From assembly GCF_037940415.1 (NCBI RefSeq), contig NZ_CP149798.1:744001-808000 (forward strand): a stretch of 64,000 nucleotides of DNA, written 5' to 3'. The first letter of the stretch is position 1. The number at the start of each line of letters is the position of its first letter. A model generated the notes under the pieces. That model was not told the origin of the DNA, ran no database searches, and saw nothing but the letters and a program-made list of their open reading frames with translations. Origin of the DNA: Streptomyces sp. f51. Lineage in GTDB: Bacteria > Actinomycetota > Actinomycetes > Streptomycetales > Streptomycetaceae. A program made the position numbers and the translations under genes. Below are positions 28,293 through 36,673 of this stretch, piece after piece.

Positions 28293-28598
28293 ATGATCCC
28301 GGACCTGCCCCCGCTGCCCGCGCTGACCCGCGCCGAGGCCGAGCTGATCGACCGCTATCTCGACGTGGTCGACCTGGTCGGCCGCATCAACCCGTCCCGC
28401 CCCGGAGACACCTATCGCGGCCTGAGGGCGGCTCAGGCGCTGGTCGGCAAGGCGGAGGCCCTGCGGGACGCCCTGGCGCTCATGCACCAGCGGGGCGAGA
28501 GCGAGGTGCACGCCCCGACGCTGGCCCAGGCGCTGCGCGTGCTCGGCGGTGAGCGGCGGGCCGCCCGGGTCACCGTGCCGCCCGAATCGGGAAGTTGA
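28293..28598 (+). CDS. Small helical protein cotranscribed with ClpP paralogue
   Basis: A 101-residue soluble protein (MIPDLPPLPALTRAEAELIDRYLDVVDLVGRI...), predicted almost entirely helical, with no recognised motif or export signal. The ATG at 28293 is 7 bp after the ClpP stop, so it is in the same operon. The length and codon use are those of a real gene. A role as partner or adaptor of the divergent ClpP is possible only by position. Confidence 0.75.
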   Translation: MIPDLPPLPALTRAEAELIDRYLDVVDLVGRINPSRPGDTYRGLRAAQALVGKAEALRDALALMHQRGESEVHAPTLAQALRVLGGERRAARVTVPPESGS

Positions 28599-28940
28599 CG
28601 GACCGGCACGGACGAGCCGTGCGCGCCGAAGCGGCATGACGTCCAGCGCGCGACTCAAACGGACCGGATGGTGTACCCCCCGATGGCGTATTCCTGGGTC
28701 CTCTCCAGGACCCCTCCGAGTTGCGCAACACGCGGGTTCCGAAGGCCGGATGAGACCTGTCCCCGCAGGTGCGGGCCTCATCGGCGTCCCCAACACGTGG
28801 TCGAACAGAGGGGTGTTCACTCGAACGGCTGATTGGTGAGTAAGCCCACAAAACACCGTTTCCGCTCGGATTTTCCGACTCTGATGAGTGAAGATCCCTT
28901 CCGACGACAAGCCCCCGCCACAGCGGCGGGGCGGTCCGGG
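28599..28940 (+). other. Gene-free region upstream of riboswitch
   Basis: 342 bp without a credible gene. It holds a 7-bp hairpin (28696-28713) and a longer imperfect hairpin (GCCGGATGAG at 28745-28754 with CTCATCGGC at 28777-28785), both suitable to end the clpP transcript, followed by an AT-richer stretch (about 28840-28890, GATTTTCCGACTCTGATGAG) likely to hold the promoter of the riboswitch-controlled hydrolase. Confidence 0.55.
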
Positions 28941-29128
28941 CGGACGCCGAGTCCTGCCGCCGCCCGGATGCCCGGTCGACAGGAGTGCATCGGCAGGAGT
29001 GGAGGACCCAGCTAGACGGGCCGCCGGAACAGTTCCGGGCGGTCCTTGGGGTGAAGCCGCAGCCGCGGCCGGGCAACTTCGCCAGCCCGAATCCGACAGG
29101 TCATCCTTCACAGGCGGCTGACGAAGGG
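28941..29128 (+). ncRNA. c-di-AMP (ydaO-yuaA class) riboswitch
   Basis: The leader contains the pattern of actinobacterial ydaO riboswitches: GACGCCGAGTCC near 28942, GGCAGGAGTGGAGGACC, then GGGGTGAAGCCGCAGCCGCG, CAGCCCGAATCCGACAGGTCA and the 3' strand CAGGCGGCTGACGAAGGG that ends beside the start codon. In Streptomyces this riboswitch turns off cell-wall hydrolase genes when c-di-AMP is high. It directly precedes an NlpC/P60 hydrolase. I identified it by eye from conserved segments; boundaries are approximate. Confidence 0.88.
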
Positions 29129-29134
29129 TTGCGC

Positions 29135-29608
29135 ATGACTGCGCTCAATCGTGTCCCGTCGCTGTGGACCAGGGCCGGTACGGCCTCGGCCCTCACCCTT
29201 GCCGCGGTGGGCGGCAGCCTCGTGGTCCCCGGTGTCGCACCCGACGCCGAGGCGGCCACGCTCGCGACGCGGGCACTCCAGGTCGCGGCGTCGAAGCACG
29301 GCTCCCCCTACCAGTGGGGCGCCACCGGACCGCACCGCTTCGACTGTTCGGGGCTCACGCTCTACTCGTACAAGAAGGCGGGCAAGACGCTGCCTCGTAC
29401 GGCCGCGGCCCAGTACAACAAGACGCACCATGTCTCGGCCTCGCACCGCAAGGCCGGTGACCTCGTGTTCTTCCACTCGGGCCGGAACGTCTACCACGTC
29501 GGCATCTACGCCGGTAAGGGCAAGATCTGGCACTCCCCGAAGACCGGGGAAGTGGTGAAGCTCGAGAGGATCTGGACCAGGAGCGTCTGGTACGGCAGGG
29601 TCGGCTGA
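29135..29608 (+). CDS. Secreted NlpC/P60 peptidoglycan endopeptidase
   Basis: A 157-residue exported cell-wall hydrolase. It has a signal peptide (residues 1-41, VPGVAPDAEAA cleavage region) followed directly by an NlpC/P60 domain: catalytic Cys71 in FDCSGLTLYSY, His121 in YHVGIYAG, and a third polar residue, His133, in IWHSPKTG. There are no SH3, LysM or coiled-coil regions, so it is a minimal one-domain enzyme. The ATG at 29135 lies just after GAAGGG at the 3' edge of the c-di-AMP riboswitch, which probably controls transcription elongation or ribosome access. Confidence 0.95.
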   Translation: MTALNRVPSLWTRAGTASALTLAAVGGSLVVPGVAPDAEAATLATRALQVAASKHGSPYQWGATGPHRFDCSGLTLYSYKKAGKTLPRTAAAQYNKTHHVSASHRKAGDLVFFHSGRNVYHVGIYAGKGKIWHSPKTGEVVKLERIWTRSVWYGRVG

Positions 29609-29615
29609 TCCACCC

Positions 29616-29644
29616 CTGGGGCGGCGAAGACCTCGCCGCCCCAG
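29616..29644 (+). terminator. Hairpin after NlpC/P60 gene
   Basis: A perfect 12-bp stem (29616-29627 with 29633-29644, loop AGACC) begins 7 bp after the stop. Its 3' arm touches the first unit of the 23-bp repeat array. Confidence 0.75.
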
Positions 29645-29873
29645 CGCGGACGCCTTTCCCGGCCCGGCGCGGACGCCCTTCCCGGCCCGGCGCGGACGCC
29701 CTTCCCGGCCCGGCGCGGACGCCCTTCCCGGCCCGGCGCGGACGCCCTTCCCGGCCCGGCGCGGACGCCCTTCCCGGCCCGGCGCGGACGCCCTTCCCGG
29801 CCCGGCGCGGACGCCCTTCCCGGCCCGGCGCGGACGCCTTTCCCGGCCCGGCGCGGACGCCTTTCCCGGCCCG
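29644..29873. repeat. Ten-copy 23-bp tandem repeat
   Basis: Units start every 23 bp from 29644 to 29851 (core GCGCGGACGCCCTTCCCGGC); the first unit and the last two have T for C at one position (GCCTTT), and a degenerate eleventh starts at 29874. The period is not a multiple of three, so it is non-coding. It fills most of the 435-bp gap between the NlpC/P60 gene and the convergent ATPase gene. Confidence 0.92.
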
Positions 29874-30043
29874 GCGCGGCCGCCTTCCGATCCCTGCGCG
29901 GGTGCCCTCCGGCCCCGGCGCGGCCGCCTTCGGGTCCCGGCGCGGGCCTCTCACGGCCCCTGGGGCGCCCTCTCGGCCCCTCCGGGCCGCTCACGGCAGG
30001 CCGGTGGACGACCGGATGTCGCGGGGCGCCCCGACGGCGTCTC

Positions 30044-30502
30044 TCAGGGTTCCTGAGGCCACCCCGCCGGCACCGGCCGGACCGGGACCGTCCACGGAAG
30101 CTCGATGGAGACCGTCTTGCCGCCCTCCCGGGTCGGCAGCACGGTGAGCCTGCCTCCGCACTCGGCGGTCAGCCAGCGGATGATCACCATGCCCCGCCCG
30201 TTGTCCTGCTGGACGGCCGCGGGCAGCCGCTTCGGAAAGCGGGGGTGGCTGTCGGTGACGCCGATGTTCAGCCGCTCCTCCCGTTCGAGACGTACCCCTA
30301 CCGTGAAGGTGGGTGACTGCCCGAACGTGTGCTGCACGGCGTTGGTGGCCAGTTCGGACACGATCAGACGGACGGTGTCGGCGACTTCCGCGTCGCGCGG
30401 CAGACCCCATTCGGTCAGTACTTCGGCGACGAATTTCCGGGCCACGGAAACCGAGGCCGGTTCGCTCGGCAGGGTGACGGATGCTTCCTGATGGTCTGCC
30501 AT
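30044..30502 (-). CDS. HATPase-domain regulatory protein (RsbW/anti-sigma-like)
   Basis: A 152-residue single-domain ATPase of the GHKL fold. The N box is SELATNAVQHTFG (residues about 49-61) and the G1/G2 region DNGRGMVIIRWL; there is no histidine-phosphotransfer domain. Streptomyces encode many such proteins, and some are anti-sigma factors or act with WhiJ-type regulators. It is divergent from a WhiJ-like HTH gene and a DUF397 gene, a recurrent trio in this genus. The partner and output are unknown. The nearby gap contains AT-rich promoter-like sequence (TAATGCATATATCTG). Confidence 0.9.
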   Translation of the reverse strand: MADHQEASVTLPSEPASVSVARKFVAEVLTEWGLPRDAEVADTVRLIVSELATNAVQHTFGQSPTFTVGVRLEREERLNIGVTDSHPRFPKRLPAAVQQDNGRGMVIIRWLTAECGGRLTVLPTREGGKTVSIELPWTVPVRPVPAGWPQEP

Positions 30503-30714
30503 GGCGACGTTCGTCCCTTTCCCACGGGACCGGAGCCCGACACCGAGCGGATGGTTCGAGTACGGTCCCGGACTGGTGCTTGCGCCAGACTGCCATTACC
30601 GGGCCGGTCGCGGGTGCGATCCACCGAGTAATGCATATATCTGTCGCTCGATGCGGTGAACTCTGCGTCGACAGAGCGTATTCGGGCGACTTGGAAGGAG
30701 TAAGGAGAACGAAC

Positions 30715-31572
30715 ATGCAGCACGGTCCCGCGGTGCGCCGCCGCAAGCTCGGTGCCGAACTGCGCGCGCTGCGCGCGGGGACGGGTCTCACGAGCGGCGA
30801 GGCGGCCCGTCTGCTCGGCTGGCACCAGTCGAAGGTGAGCCGCATCGAGACCGGCACCAGCGGGGTGAAACCGGCCGATGTGGAACGCCTGTTGCACGCA
30901 TACGGTGTCGAGGACCCGCAACTGCGCGAGCTTCTGGTCGTGTTGGCGGGATCCGACGGCAACGGCCGTCACCACTGGTGGCACGCCTACCGCGGCGTGC
31001 TCCCCCAGGCCTACCGCGACTTCATCAGCCTGGAGTCGGGAGCCTGCGCCATGCGCACGCTGGAGACCTCCGTCGTACCCGGGCTGCTCCAGACGCCGGA
31101 GTACGCCCGCGCGGTGACGCGGGCCGCGGTGGACGGCCTGGAGGAGAGCAAGCTCGACGCCCTGGTCGAGGTACGTCTGGCCCGGCAGGACGTCCTGCGC
31201 GCCGACCCGCCGCTCGAACTGTCCGCCGTCCTGGACGAGGCGGTGCTGCGGCGGGAGGTCGGCGGTCCCGATGTCATGGCACGCCAGCTGCGCCGACTGC
31301 GGGAGGCCGCCGCGCTGCCCCAAGTACGGCTCCAGGTACTGCCGTTCGCCGCCGGGGCGCACATCGGAGTAACCGGCCCTTTCGTTATTTTCTCATTTCC
31401 GAACACAACCGATCTGGATGTGGTTGTTCTCGACCACTTGACGAGTAGCCTCTATCTCGAACGGAAAGAAGACCTCCAGGCCTACACCGAGGCCTTCAAC
31501 GCCCTTCAGTTCCACGCACTTTCGCCCGAGGACTCGTCGGACTACATCGCCGCGATAGGTGACGCCGCGTAA
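30715..31572 (+). CDS. WhiJ-type XRE regulator with DUF5753 domain
   Basis: A 285-residue protein: XRE helix-turn-helix in residues 6-65 (LRALRAGTGLTSGEAARLLGWHQSKVSRIE), then the DUF5753 domain (LESGACAMRTLETSVVPGLLQTPEYAR through HLTSSLYLE) found only with this class of HTH. The start is ATG 30715 after AAGGAG. The TAA stop is built into the ribosome-binding site of the DUF397 gene. In S. coelicolor, WhiJ-type proteins repress development and are relieved by their DUF397 partner; the same logic is likely here. Confidence 0.94.
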   Translation: MQHGPAVRRRKLGAELRALRAGTGLTSGEAARLLGWHQSKVSRIETGTSGVKPADVERLLHAYGVEDPQLRELLVVLAGSDGNGRHHWWHAYRGVLPQAYRDFISLESGACAMRTLETSVVPGLLQTPEYARAVTRAAVDGLEESKLDALVEVRLARQDVLRADPPLELSAVLDEAVLRREVGGPDVMARQLRRLREAAALPQVRLQVLPFAAGAHIGVTGPFVIFSFPNTTDLDVVVLDHLTSSLYLERKEDLQAYTEAFNALQFHALSPEDSSDYIAAIGDAA

Positions 31573-31583
31573 GGAGGCACGTC

Positions 31584-31808
31584 ATGCCCGCAATGCCTCG
31601 GTACGTACCTTCCAGCACTTCACTGCGCCATGTGCGATGGCTGCGCAGCAGCCGCAGTACCGGGATGAACAACTGCGTCGAGACCGCGCGCCCGAGCACC
31701 GGACCCTGGTCCGGAATGGTCGCCGTGCGCGATTCCAAGAACACCGCGGGACCCGCCCTGCTGTTCACCCCGGCCGTCTGGGAGGGGTTCATCACCGGGC
31801 TGAACTGA
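31584..31808 (+). CDS. DUF397 protein, partner of WhiJ-type regulator
   Basis: A 74-residue DUF397 protein with the family landmarks LRSSRS, NNCVETA, VAVRDSKN, GPALLFTPAVWEGFI. It lies 11 bp after the XRE-DUF5753 gene, with AAGGAGG immediately before it. DUF397 proteins (BldB relatives are functionally associated) are thought to modulate the neighbouring HTH protein. The first 18 residues precede the domain and are unusual, but the ATG has the best ribosome-binding site. It completes the divergent ATPase/HTH/DUF397 trio. Confidence 0.92.
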   Translation: MPAMPRYVPSSTSLRHVRWLRSSRSTGMNNCVETARPSTGPWSGMVAVRDSKNTAGPALLFTPAVWEGFITGLN

Positions 31809-31900
31809 CCCCGCACGGTTCACCGCTCCACCGCCTCACCGGCCGGCCACCCCTGCACACGACCGGCCGCGCGCTCGACCCGCTCGTCGAACCATCGCTC

Positions 31901-31940
31901 CACTGATTCACTGATTCACCGGTTCACCGGTTCACCGGTT
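31901..31940. repeat. 8-bp direct repeats at bioF 3' end
   Basis: Two copies of CACTGATT then three of CACCGGTT in register, overlapping the last codons of bioF and running into the gap to the DUF397 gene. Confidence 0.7.
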
Positions 31941-33056
31941 CCGGCTGATCACGTCCACCGCGTGCTCGATCTGCTCCTCGGTGAGGTCCGCGCGGGCCGT
32001 CAGCCGCAGCCGCGAAACACCGTCGGGCACCGACGGGGGACGGAAACAGCCGACCGCGAGGCCCGCCTCGCGACAGTCGGCCGCCCATCGCACCGCCCGT
32101 TCGGGGGACGGTGCCCGCACGGAGACCACCGCCGCGTCCGGCCGTACCGCGGACAGACCCTCCGCCGTCAGCCGCGTGTGCAGAGCCGTGGCCACCTCGC
32201 GCGCCCGTGCCGCCCGCCCGGGCTCACGGCGCAGCAGCCGCAGCGCCGACAGCGCCGCGCCCGCCGCCGCGGGCGCCAGACCGGTGTCGAAGATGAAGGT
32301 GCGCGCGGCGTTGATCAGATGGTCGATGACCGCGGCCGGGCCGAGGACGGCGCCGCCCTGGCTCCCGAGCGACTTCGAGAGCGTGACGGTCACGACGACG
32401 TCCGGGTCCCCCGCGAGCCCCGCGGCGTACGGAGCGCCCCTGCCGCCGTCGCCGAGGACACCGAGTCCGTGCGCGTCGTCCACGATCAGCCCGGCGCCGT
32501 ACTCCCGGCAGGCGAGGGCGAGTTCGGCGAGCGGGGCCGCGTCGCCGTCCACCGAGAAGACCGTGTCGGAGACGGTGACGGCCGGTCCTTCGTGGGTGCC
32601 GAGCGCCTTGCGCACGGCCTCGGGGTCCGTGTGGGAGACGACCTGTGTGGTGCCGCGGGCGAGCCGGCAGCCGTCGATCAGGGAGGCGTGGTTCCCGGCG
32701 TCCGAGACGACCAGCGAGCCGTGCGGCGCGAGCGCGGTGACGGCGGCGAGGTTGGCCGCGTAGCCCGAGGACAGGACGAGCGCGGACTCGAAACCGCAGA
32801 AGTCGGCCAGTTCGCGTTCCAGCTCGGTGTGGAGTTCGGTGGTGCCGGTGACGAGCCGCGAGCCGGTCGCACCGCCGCCCCACCGGCGCGCGGCCTCGGC
32901 CGCTCCCTCGATGACCTCCGGATGGCGGGCGAGCCCGAGGTAGTCGTTGCTCGCTAGATCGAGGAGGGGCGAGTGGGCGGGACGGGGCCGCAGCGTACGC
33001 ACGAGTCCGGCCCGGCGGCGCGCCTCGGCCTGTTCGTCGATCCAGCCGAACGCCAT
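31932..33056 (-). CDS. bioF: 8-amino-7-oxononanoate synthase
   Basis: Condenses pimeloyl-ACP (or -CoA) with alanine in biotin synthesis; PLP enzyme. 374 residues with SNDYLGLARHP at the N-terminus, DDAHGLGVLGDGGRG, and PLP Lys228 in TLSKSLGSQGG. The start is ATG at 33056; the frame is open 34 codons further, but that region is the divergent promoter. It is transcribed away from bioBAD across 170 bp, so all four genes are probably controlled from the same regulatory region. Confidence 0.96.
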   Translation of the reverse strand: MAFGWIDEQAEARRRAGLVRTLRPRPAHSPLLDLASNDYLGLARHPEVIEGAAEAARRWGGGATGSRLVTGTTELHTELERELADFCGFESALVLSSGYAANLAAVTALAPHGSLVVSDAGNHASLIDGCRLARGTTQVVSHTDPEAVRKALGTHEGPAVTVSDTVFSVDGDAAPLAELALACREYGAGLIVDDAHGLGVLGDGGRGAPYAAGLAGDPDVVVTVTLSKSLGSQGGAVLGPAAVIDHLINAARTFIFDTGLAPAAAGAALSALRLLRREPGRAARAREVATALHTRLTAEGLSAVRPDAAVVSVRAPSPERAVRWAADCREAGLAVGCFRPPSVPDGVSRLRLTARADLTEEQIEHAVDVISRNR

Positions 33057-33226
33057 GTGTCCTCCGGGTCTCGCCACGCCTGCGGTGTCGGTGATTTGTA
33101 GGCTGTGCACAGACCCTAGCGGGCGCTCCGGCGGCGCATGATGTGGCAATACCCACACGTCGAACCATCTCTGTTGTGCAAACTCTCCTTGGCCGGGAGC
33201 GGTCGCATGGTCCAGGATCGGACCTC
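33057..33226. promoter_or_regulatory. Divergent biotin promoter region
   Basis: The 170-bp gap between bioF and bioB contains a perfect palindrome CTGTGCACAG (33103-33112) and a short dyad TGTGG/CCACA (33142-33157). Either is a candidate operator for a biotin regulator; no regulator gene is adjacent. Confidence 0.45.
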
Positions 33227-34477
33227 ATGGACCTGCTGAACACGCTGGTGGACAAGGGGCTTCGGCGCGAGCTGCCGACCCGCGACGAGGCGCTGGCCGT
33301 ACTGGCCACCTCCGACGACGATGTACTGGACGTCGTGGCCGCGGCCGGAAAGGTACGCCGACACTGGTTCGGCCGACGGGTGAAACTGAACTATCTCGTC
33401 AACCTGAAGTCGGGCCTGTGCCCGGAGGACTGCTCGTACTGCTCGCAGCGTCTCGGCTCCACGGCCGGCATCCTCAAGTACAGCTGGCTCAAGCCCGAGG
33501 AGGCCTCCAAGGCCGCGGCGGCCGGGCTGGCCGGCGGTGCCAAGCGGGTCTGTCTGGTGGCCAGCGGGCGCGGTCCGAGCGACCGTGACGTGGACCGGGT
33601 CTCCGACACGATCAAGGCGATCAAGGACCAGAACGAGAACGTCGAGGTGTGCGCCTGCCTCGGTCTGCTCTCCGACGGTCAGGCCGAGCGGCTGCGCGAG
33701 GCGGGCGCGGACGCCTACAACCACAACCTGAACACGTCCGAGGGGACGTACGGGGAGATCACGACCACCCACACGTACGCCGACCGGGTGGACACGGTCC
33801 AGAAGGCGCACGCGGCGGGGCTGTCCGCCTGCTCGGGTCTGATCGCGGGCATGGGCGAGTCGGACGAGGACCTCGTGGACGTCGTGTTCGCGCTGCGCGA
33901 GCTCGACCCCGACTCCGTTCCGGTGAACTTCCTGATCCCGTTCGAGGGAACCCCCCTGGCCAAGGAGTGGAACCTCACCCCGCAGCGCTGTCTGCGCATC
34001 CTCGCGATGGTCCGCTTCGTCTGCCCCGACGTCGAGGTCCGTATCGCCGGCGGCCGCGAGGTGCATCTGCGCACCCTCCAGCCGCTCGCCCTGCACCTCG
34101 CCAACTCGATCTTCCTGGGTGACTACCTCACCAGCGAGGGCCAGGCGGGCAAGGCCGACCTGGAGATGATCGCGGACGCCGGCTTCGAGGTGGAGAACGC
34201 GGGCGAGGTGACCCTGCCCGAGCACCGCGCGCCGTCCGACGGCGGCTGCGGCTCCCACGCCGAGGCGGGCTGCGACTCGCACGCGCAGGAAGGGTGCGGC
34301 TCGCACGGCGCCGCCGGATGCGGCTCCCACGCCGGGTCGGGCTGCGGGTCCCAGGAGGGCGGCGGTGTGTGCGGTTCCGCGCCTGAGGCTCCGGCCGAGG
34401 CGCCCGCGGACGCCCGTACGGACCTGGTCTCCGTGCGTCGCCGTGGTGCCGGAACGGACCTCGCGCCCAATGCCTGA
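33227..34477 (+). CDS. bioB: Biotin synthase with Cys/His-rich C-terminal tail
   Basis: A radical-SAM enzyme inserting sulfur into dethiobiotin. The CxxxCxxC cluster ligands are Cys65, Cys69, Cys72 (LCPEDCSYC), followed by YNHNLNTSE and GLIAGMGES. The conserved enzyme ends near residue 335. Residues 339-383 then form a low-complexity tail of repeated CGSH-like units (six Cys, four His), a probable metal-binding appendix, followed by an acidic-Ala linker. The start is ATG at 33227 ([12 protein letters not shown]); an upstream ATG at 33143 lies in the control region. The stop overlaps bioA by 8 bp. Confidence 0.95.
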   Translation: MDLLNTLVDKGLRRELPTRDEALAVLATSDDDVLDVVAAAGKVRRHWFGRRVKLNYLVNLKSGLCPEDCSYCSQRLGSTAGILKYSWLKPEEASKAAAAGLAGGAKRVCLVASGRGPSDRDVDRVSDTIKAIKDQNENVEVCACLGLLSDGQAERLREAGADAYNHNLNTSEGTYGEITTTHTYADRVDTVQKAHAAGLSACSGLIAGMGESDEDLVDVVFALRELDPDSVPVNFLIPFEGTPLAKEWNLTPQRCLRILAMVRFVCPDVEVRIAGGREVHLRTLQPLALHLANSIFLGDYLTSEGQAGKADLEMIADAGFEVENAGEVTLPEHRAPSDGGCGSHAEAGCDSHAQEGCGSHGAAGCGSHAGSGCGSQEGGGVCGSAPEAPAEAPADARTDLVSVRRRGAGTDLAPNA

Positions 34478-35750
34478 GCTGTCCGTGCGGGACCTGCTCG
34501 ACCTCGACCGGCGGCACGTCTGGCATCCGTACGGGCCCATGCCCGGCCGCCAGGAGCCGCTGGTCGTGGAGTCGGCGAGCGGGGTCCGGCTGCGGATGGC
34601 CGACGGCACGGGCGAGCTGATCGACGGGATGTCGTCCTGGTGGTCGGCCATCCACGGCTACAACCACCCCGTCCTGAACGACGCGGCCCGCGGCCAGCTG
34701 GACCGGATGAGCCATGTGATGTTCGGCGGGCTCACCCACGAGCCCGCCGTCCGGCTGGCGAAGCGGCTGGTCGACATCTCGCCCGAGGGTCTGGAGCACG
34801 TCTTCCTCGCCGACTCCGGCTCGGTGTCGGTCGAGGTCGCGGTCAAGATGTGCCTCCAGTACTGGCGTTCGCTCGGCCGTCCGGGCAAGCAGCGGCTGCT
34901 CACCTGGCGGGGCGGCTACCACGGGGACACCTGGCAGCCCATGTCGGTGTGCGACCCCGAGGGCGGGATGCACGAGCTGTGGCAGGGCGTGCTCCAGCGC
35001 CAGGTGTTCGCCGACGCTCCGCCGGCCGCCTACGAGGAGTCGTACGCGGAGGGGCTGCGCGAGCTGATCGGGCGGCACGCCGACGAGCTCGCCGCGGTCA
35101 TCGTGGAGCCGGTGGTGCAGGGCGCGGGCGGGATGCGCTTCCACTCCCCCGCGTATCTGCGGGTCCTGCGCGAGGCGTGCGACGAGCACGACGTCCTGCT
35201 GGTCTTCGACGAGATCGCGACGGGTTTCGGCCGGACGGGCGAGCTGTTCGCGGCGGACCACGCGGGCGTGACCCCCGATGTGATGTGTGTCGGCAAGGCG
35301 CTGACCGGCGGTTATCTGACGATGGCGGCGACGCTGTGCACCGCGCGGGTGGCCGACGGCATCTCGCGCGGCGACGTCCCGGTACTGGCGCACGGCCCGA
35401 CCTTCATGGGCAATCCGCTGGCCGCCGCGGTCGCCTGCGCCTCGGTGGACCTGTTGCTCGCGCAGGACTGGCGGACCGAGGTGAAGCGGATCGAGACCGG
35501 CCTGCGGGACGGGCTCGCGGAGGCGGCCGGGCTGCCGGGCGTCCGGGACGTGCGCGTGCTCGGCGCGATCGGAGTAGTCCAGCTCGACCACGAGGTGGAC
35601 ATGAGGGCGGCGACGGCGGCCGCGGTGCGCGAGGGCGTGTGGCTGCGGCCGTTCCGCGACCTCGTGTACACGATGCCGCCGTACGTCACCGGGGACACGG
35701 ACCTGGCGCGGATCGCCCGCGCGGTGTGCGCGGCGGCTCGGGAGGGCTGA
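34470..35750 (+). CDS. bioA: Adenosylmethionine--8-amino-7-oxononanoate aminotransferase
   Basis: Converts the BioF product to 7,8-diaminopelargonate using SAM as amino donor. A 426-residue class III aminotransferase with the BioA-specific N-terminus ([12 protein letters not shown]), [20 protein letters not shown] and PLP Lys in [13 protein letters not shown]. The start ATG lies inside the bioB 3' end (8-bp overlap), and bioD follows after one base, so bioB-bioA-bioD are tightly coupled. Confidence 0.96.
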   Translation: MPELSVRDLLDLDRRHVWHPYGPMPGRQEPLVVESASGVRLRMADGTGELIDGMSSWWSAIHGYNHPVLNDAARGQLDRMSHVMFGGLTHEPAVRLAKRLVDISPEGLEHVFLADSGSVSVEVAVKMCLQYWRSLGRPGKQRLLTWRGGYHGDTWQPMSVCDPEGGMHELWQGVLQRQVFADAPPAAYEESYAEGLRELIGRHADELAAVIVEPVVQGAGGMRFHSPAYLRVLREACDEHDVLLVFDEIATGFGRTGELFAADHAGVTPDVMCVGKALTGGYLTMAATLCTARVADGISRGDVPVLAHGPTFMGNPLAAAVACASVDLLLAQDWRTEVKRIETGLRDGLAEAAGLPGVRDVRVLGAIGVVQLDHEVDMRAATAAAVREGVWLRPFRDLVYTMPPYVTGDTDLARIARAVCAAAREG

Positions 35751-35751
35751 G

Positions 35752-36468
35752 ATGACGGTACTGGTGATCACGGGTACGGGCACCGAGGTGGGCAAGACGG
35801 TCGTCACGGCCGCCGTCGCCGCCACGGCCCTCGCGGCCGGACGGTCCGTGGCCGTCCTGAAGCCCGCGCAGACGGGTGTGGGACCGCACGAGCGCGGCGA
35901 CGCCGACGAGGTGGCCCGGCTCGCCGGTGCCGTCACGACCCTCGAACTGGGACGCTATCCGGAGCCGTTGGCGCCCGGGACGGCCGCACGGCGGGCCGGT
36001 CTCGCGGCGGTGTCCCCGGTGGCGGCGGCGGAGGCGGCGGCGAAGCTCGCGACCGAGCACGATCTGGTGCTGGTCGAGGGCGCCGGCGGTCTGCTCGTCC
36101 GGTTCGACGACGAGGGCGGGACGCTCGCGGACGCGGCCCGACTGCTGGACGCGCCGGTACTGGTGGTCGCCTCGGCGGGACTGGGAACACTCAACACCAC
36201 GGAACTGACGGCACGTCAACTGCGGCTGCGGGAACTGGAGTTCGCGGGGGTCGTGATCGGCAGCTGGCCGGACTCCCCGGATCTGGCGATGCGGTGCAAT
36301 CTCGCGGACCTCCCGGCGGTCTCCGGGGCGCCCCTGCTGGGCGCGGTCCCGGCGGGCGCGGGGGCCCTGTCCCCGGCGGACTTCCGTGCGGGGTCACCGA
36401 GTTGGCTTGACCACCGTCTGGGCGGCCGCTGGAACGCCGGCGTCTTCACGGCGGCGCACACGGCCTGA
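35752..36468 (+). CDS. bioD: Dethiobiotin synthetase
   Basis: ATP-dependent closure of the ureido ring, giving dethiobiotin for BioB. 238 residues; the P-loop is GTGTEVGKT (residues 8-16), with KPAQTG and [10 protein letters not shown] as further BioD marks. One base separates it from bioA. The last bases (CACACGGCCTGA, encoding the C-terminal HTA and stop) recur twice in the following gap, suggesting local duplication at the end of the gene. Confidence 0.95.
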   Translation: MTVLVITGTGTEVGKTVVTAAVAATALAAGRSVAVLKPAQTGVGPHERGDADEVARLAGAVTTLELGRYPEPLAPGTAARRAGLAAVSPVAAAEAAAKLATEHDLVLVEGAGGLLVRFDDEGGTLADAARLLDAPVLVVASAGLGTLNTTELTARQLRLRELEFAGVVIGSWPDSPDLAMRCNLADLPAVSGAPLLGAVPAGAGALSPADFRAGSPSWLDHRLGGRWNAGVFTAAHTA

Positions 36469-36673
36469 CGCCGACGGCTGTACAGGCCCTGCGCGGCGGC
36501 TTCCGCGCACGGCCTGACAGCAGCCGCCGCACACGGCCTGACACCGAGGGCCGTACGCGTCCGGGCCCGGGCCGCCGCTCCGCACGGCCCCGCACGGCCC
36601 CGCGCCTTCGGCGCGTGCGGCGGGTCTCCCCGGGGGACACTTCCGGTGAGGCCCGTCTCCCGGGAGGTCCGCG
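36469..36673. repeat. Post-bioD gap with duplicated gene-end motif
   Basis: The motif CACGGCCTGAC, which spans the bioD stop, occurs again near 36510 and 36533. A stem-loop CGCGCC-TTC-GGCGCG at 36600-36614 may end the biotin transcript. No other gene is visible. Confidence 0.5.

Noticed and set aside
29644..29873. CRISPR array
   Set aside because: The 23-bp units abut each other with no spacers, and no cas gene is in the window. The same applies to the 44-bp array.
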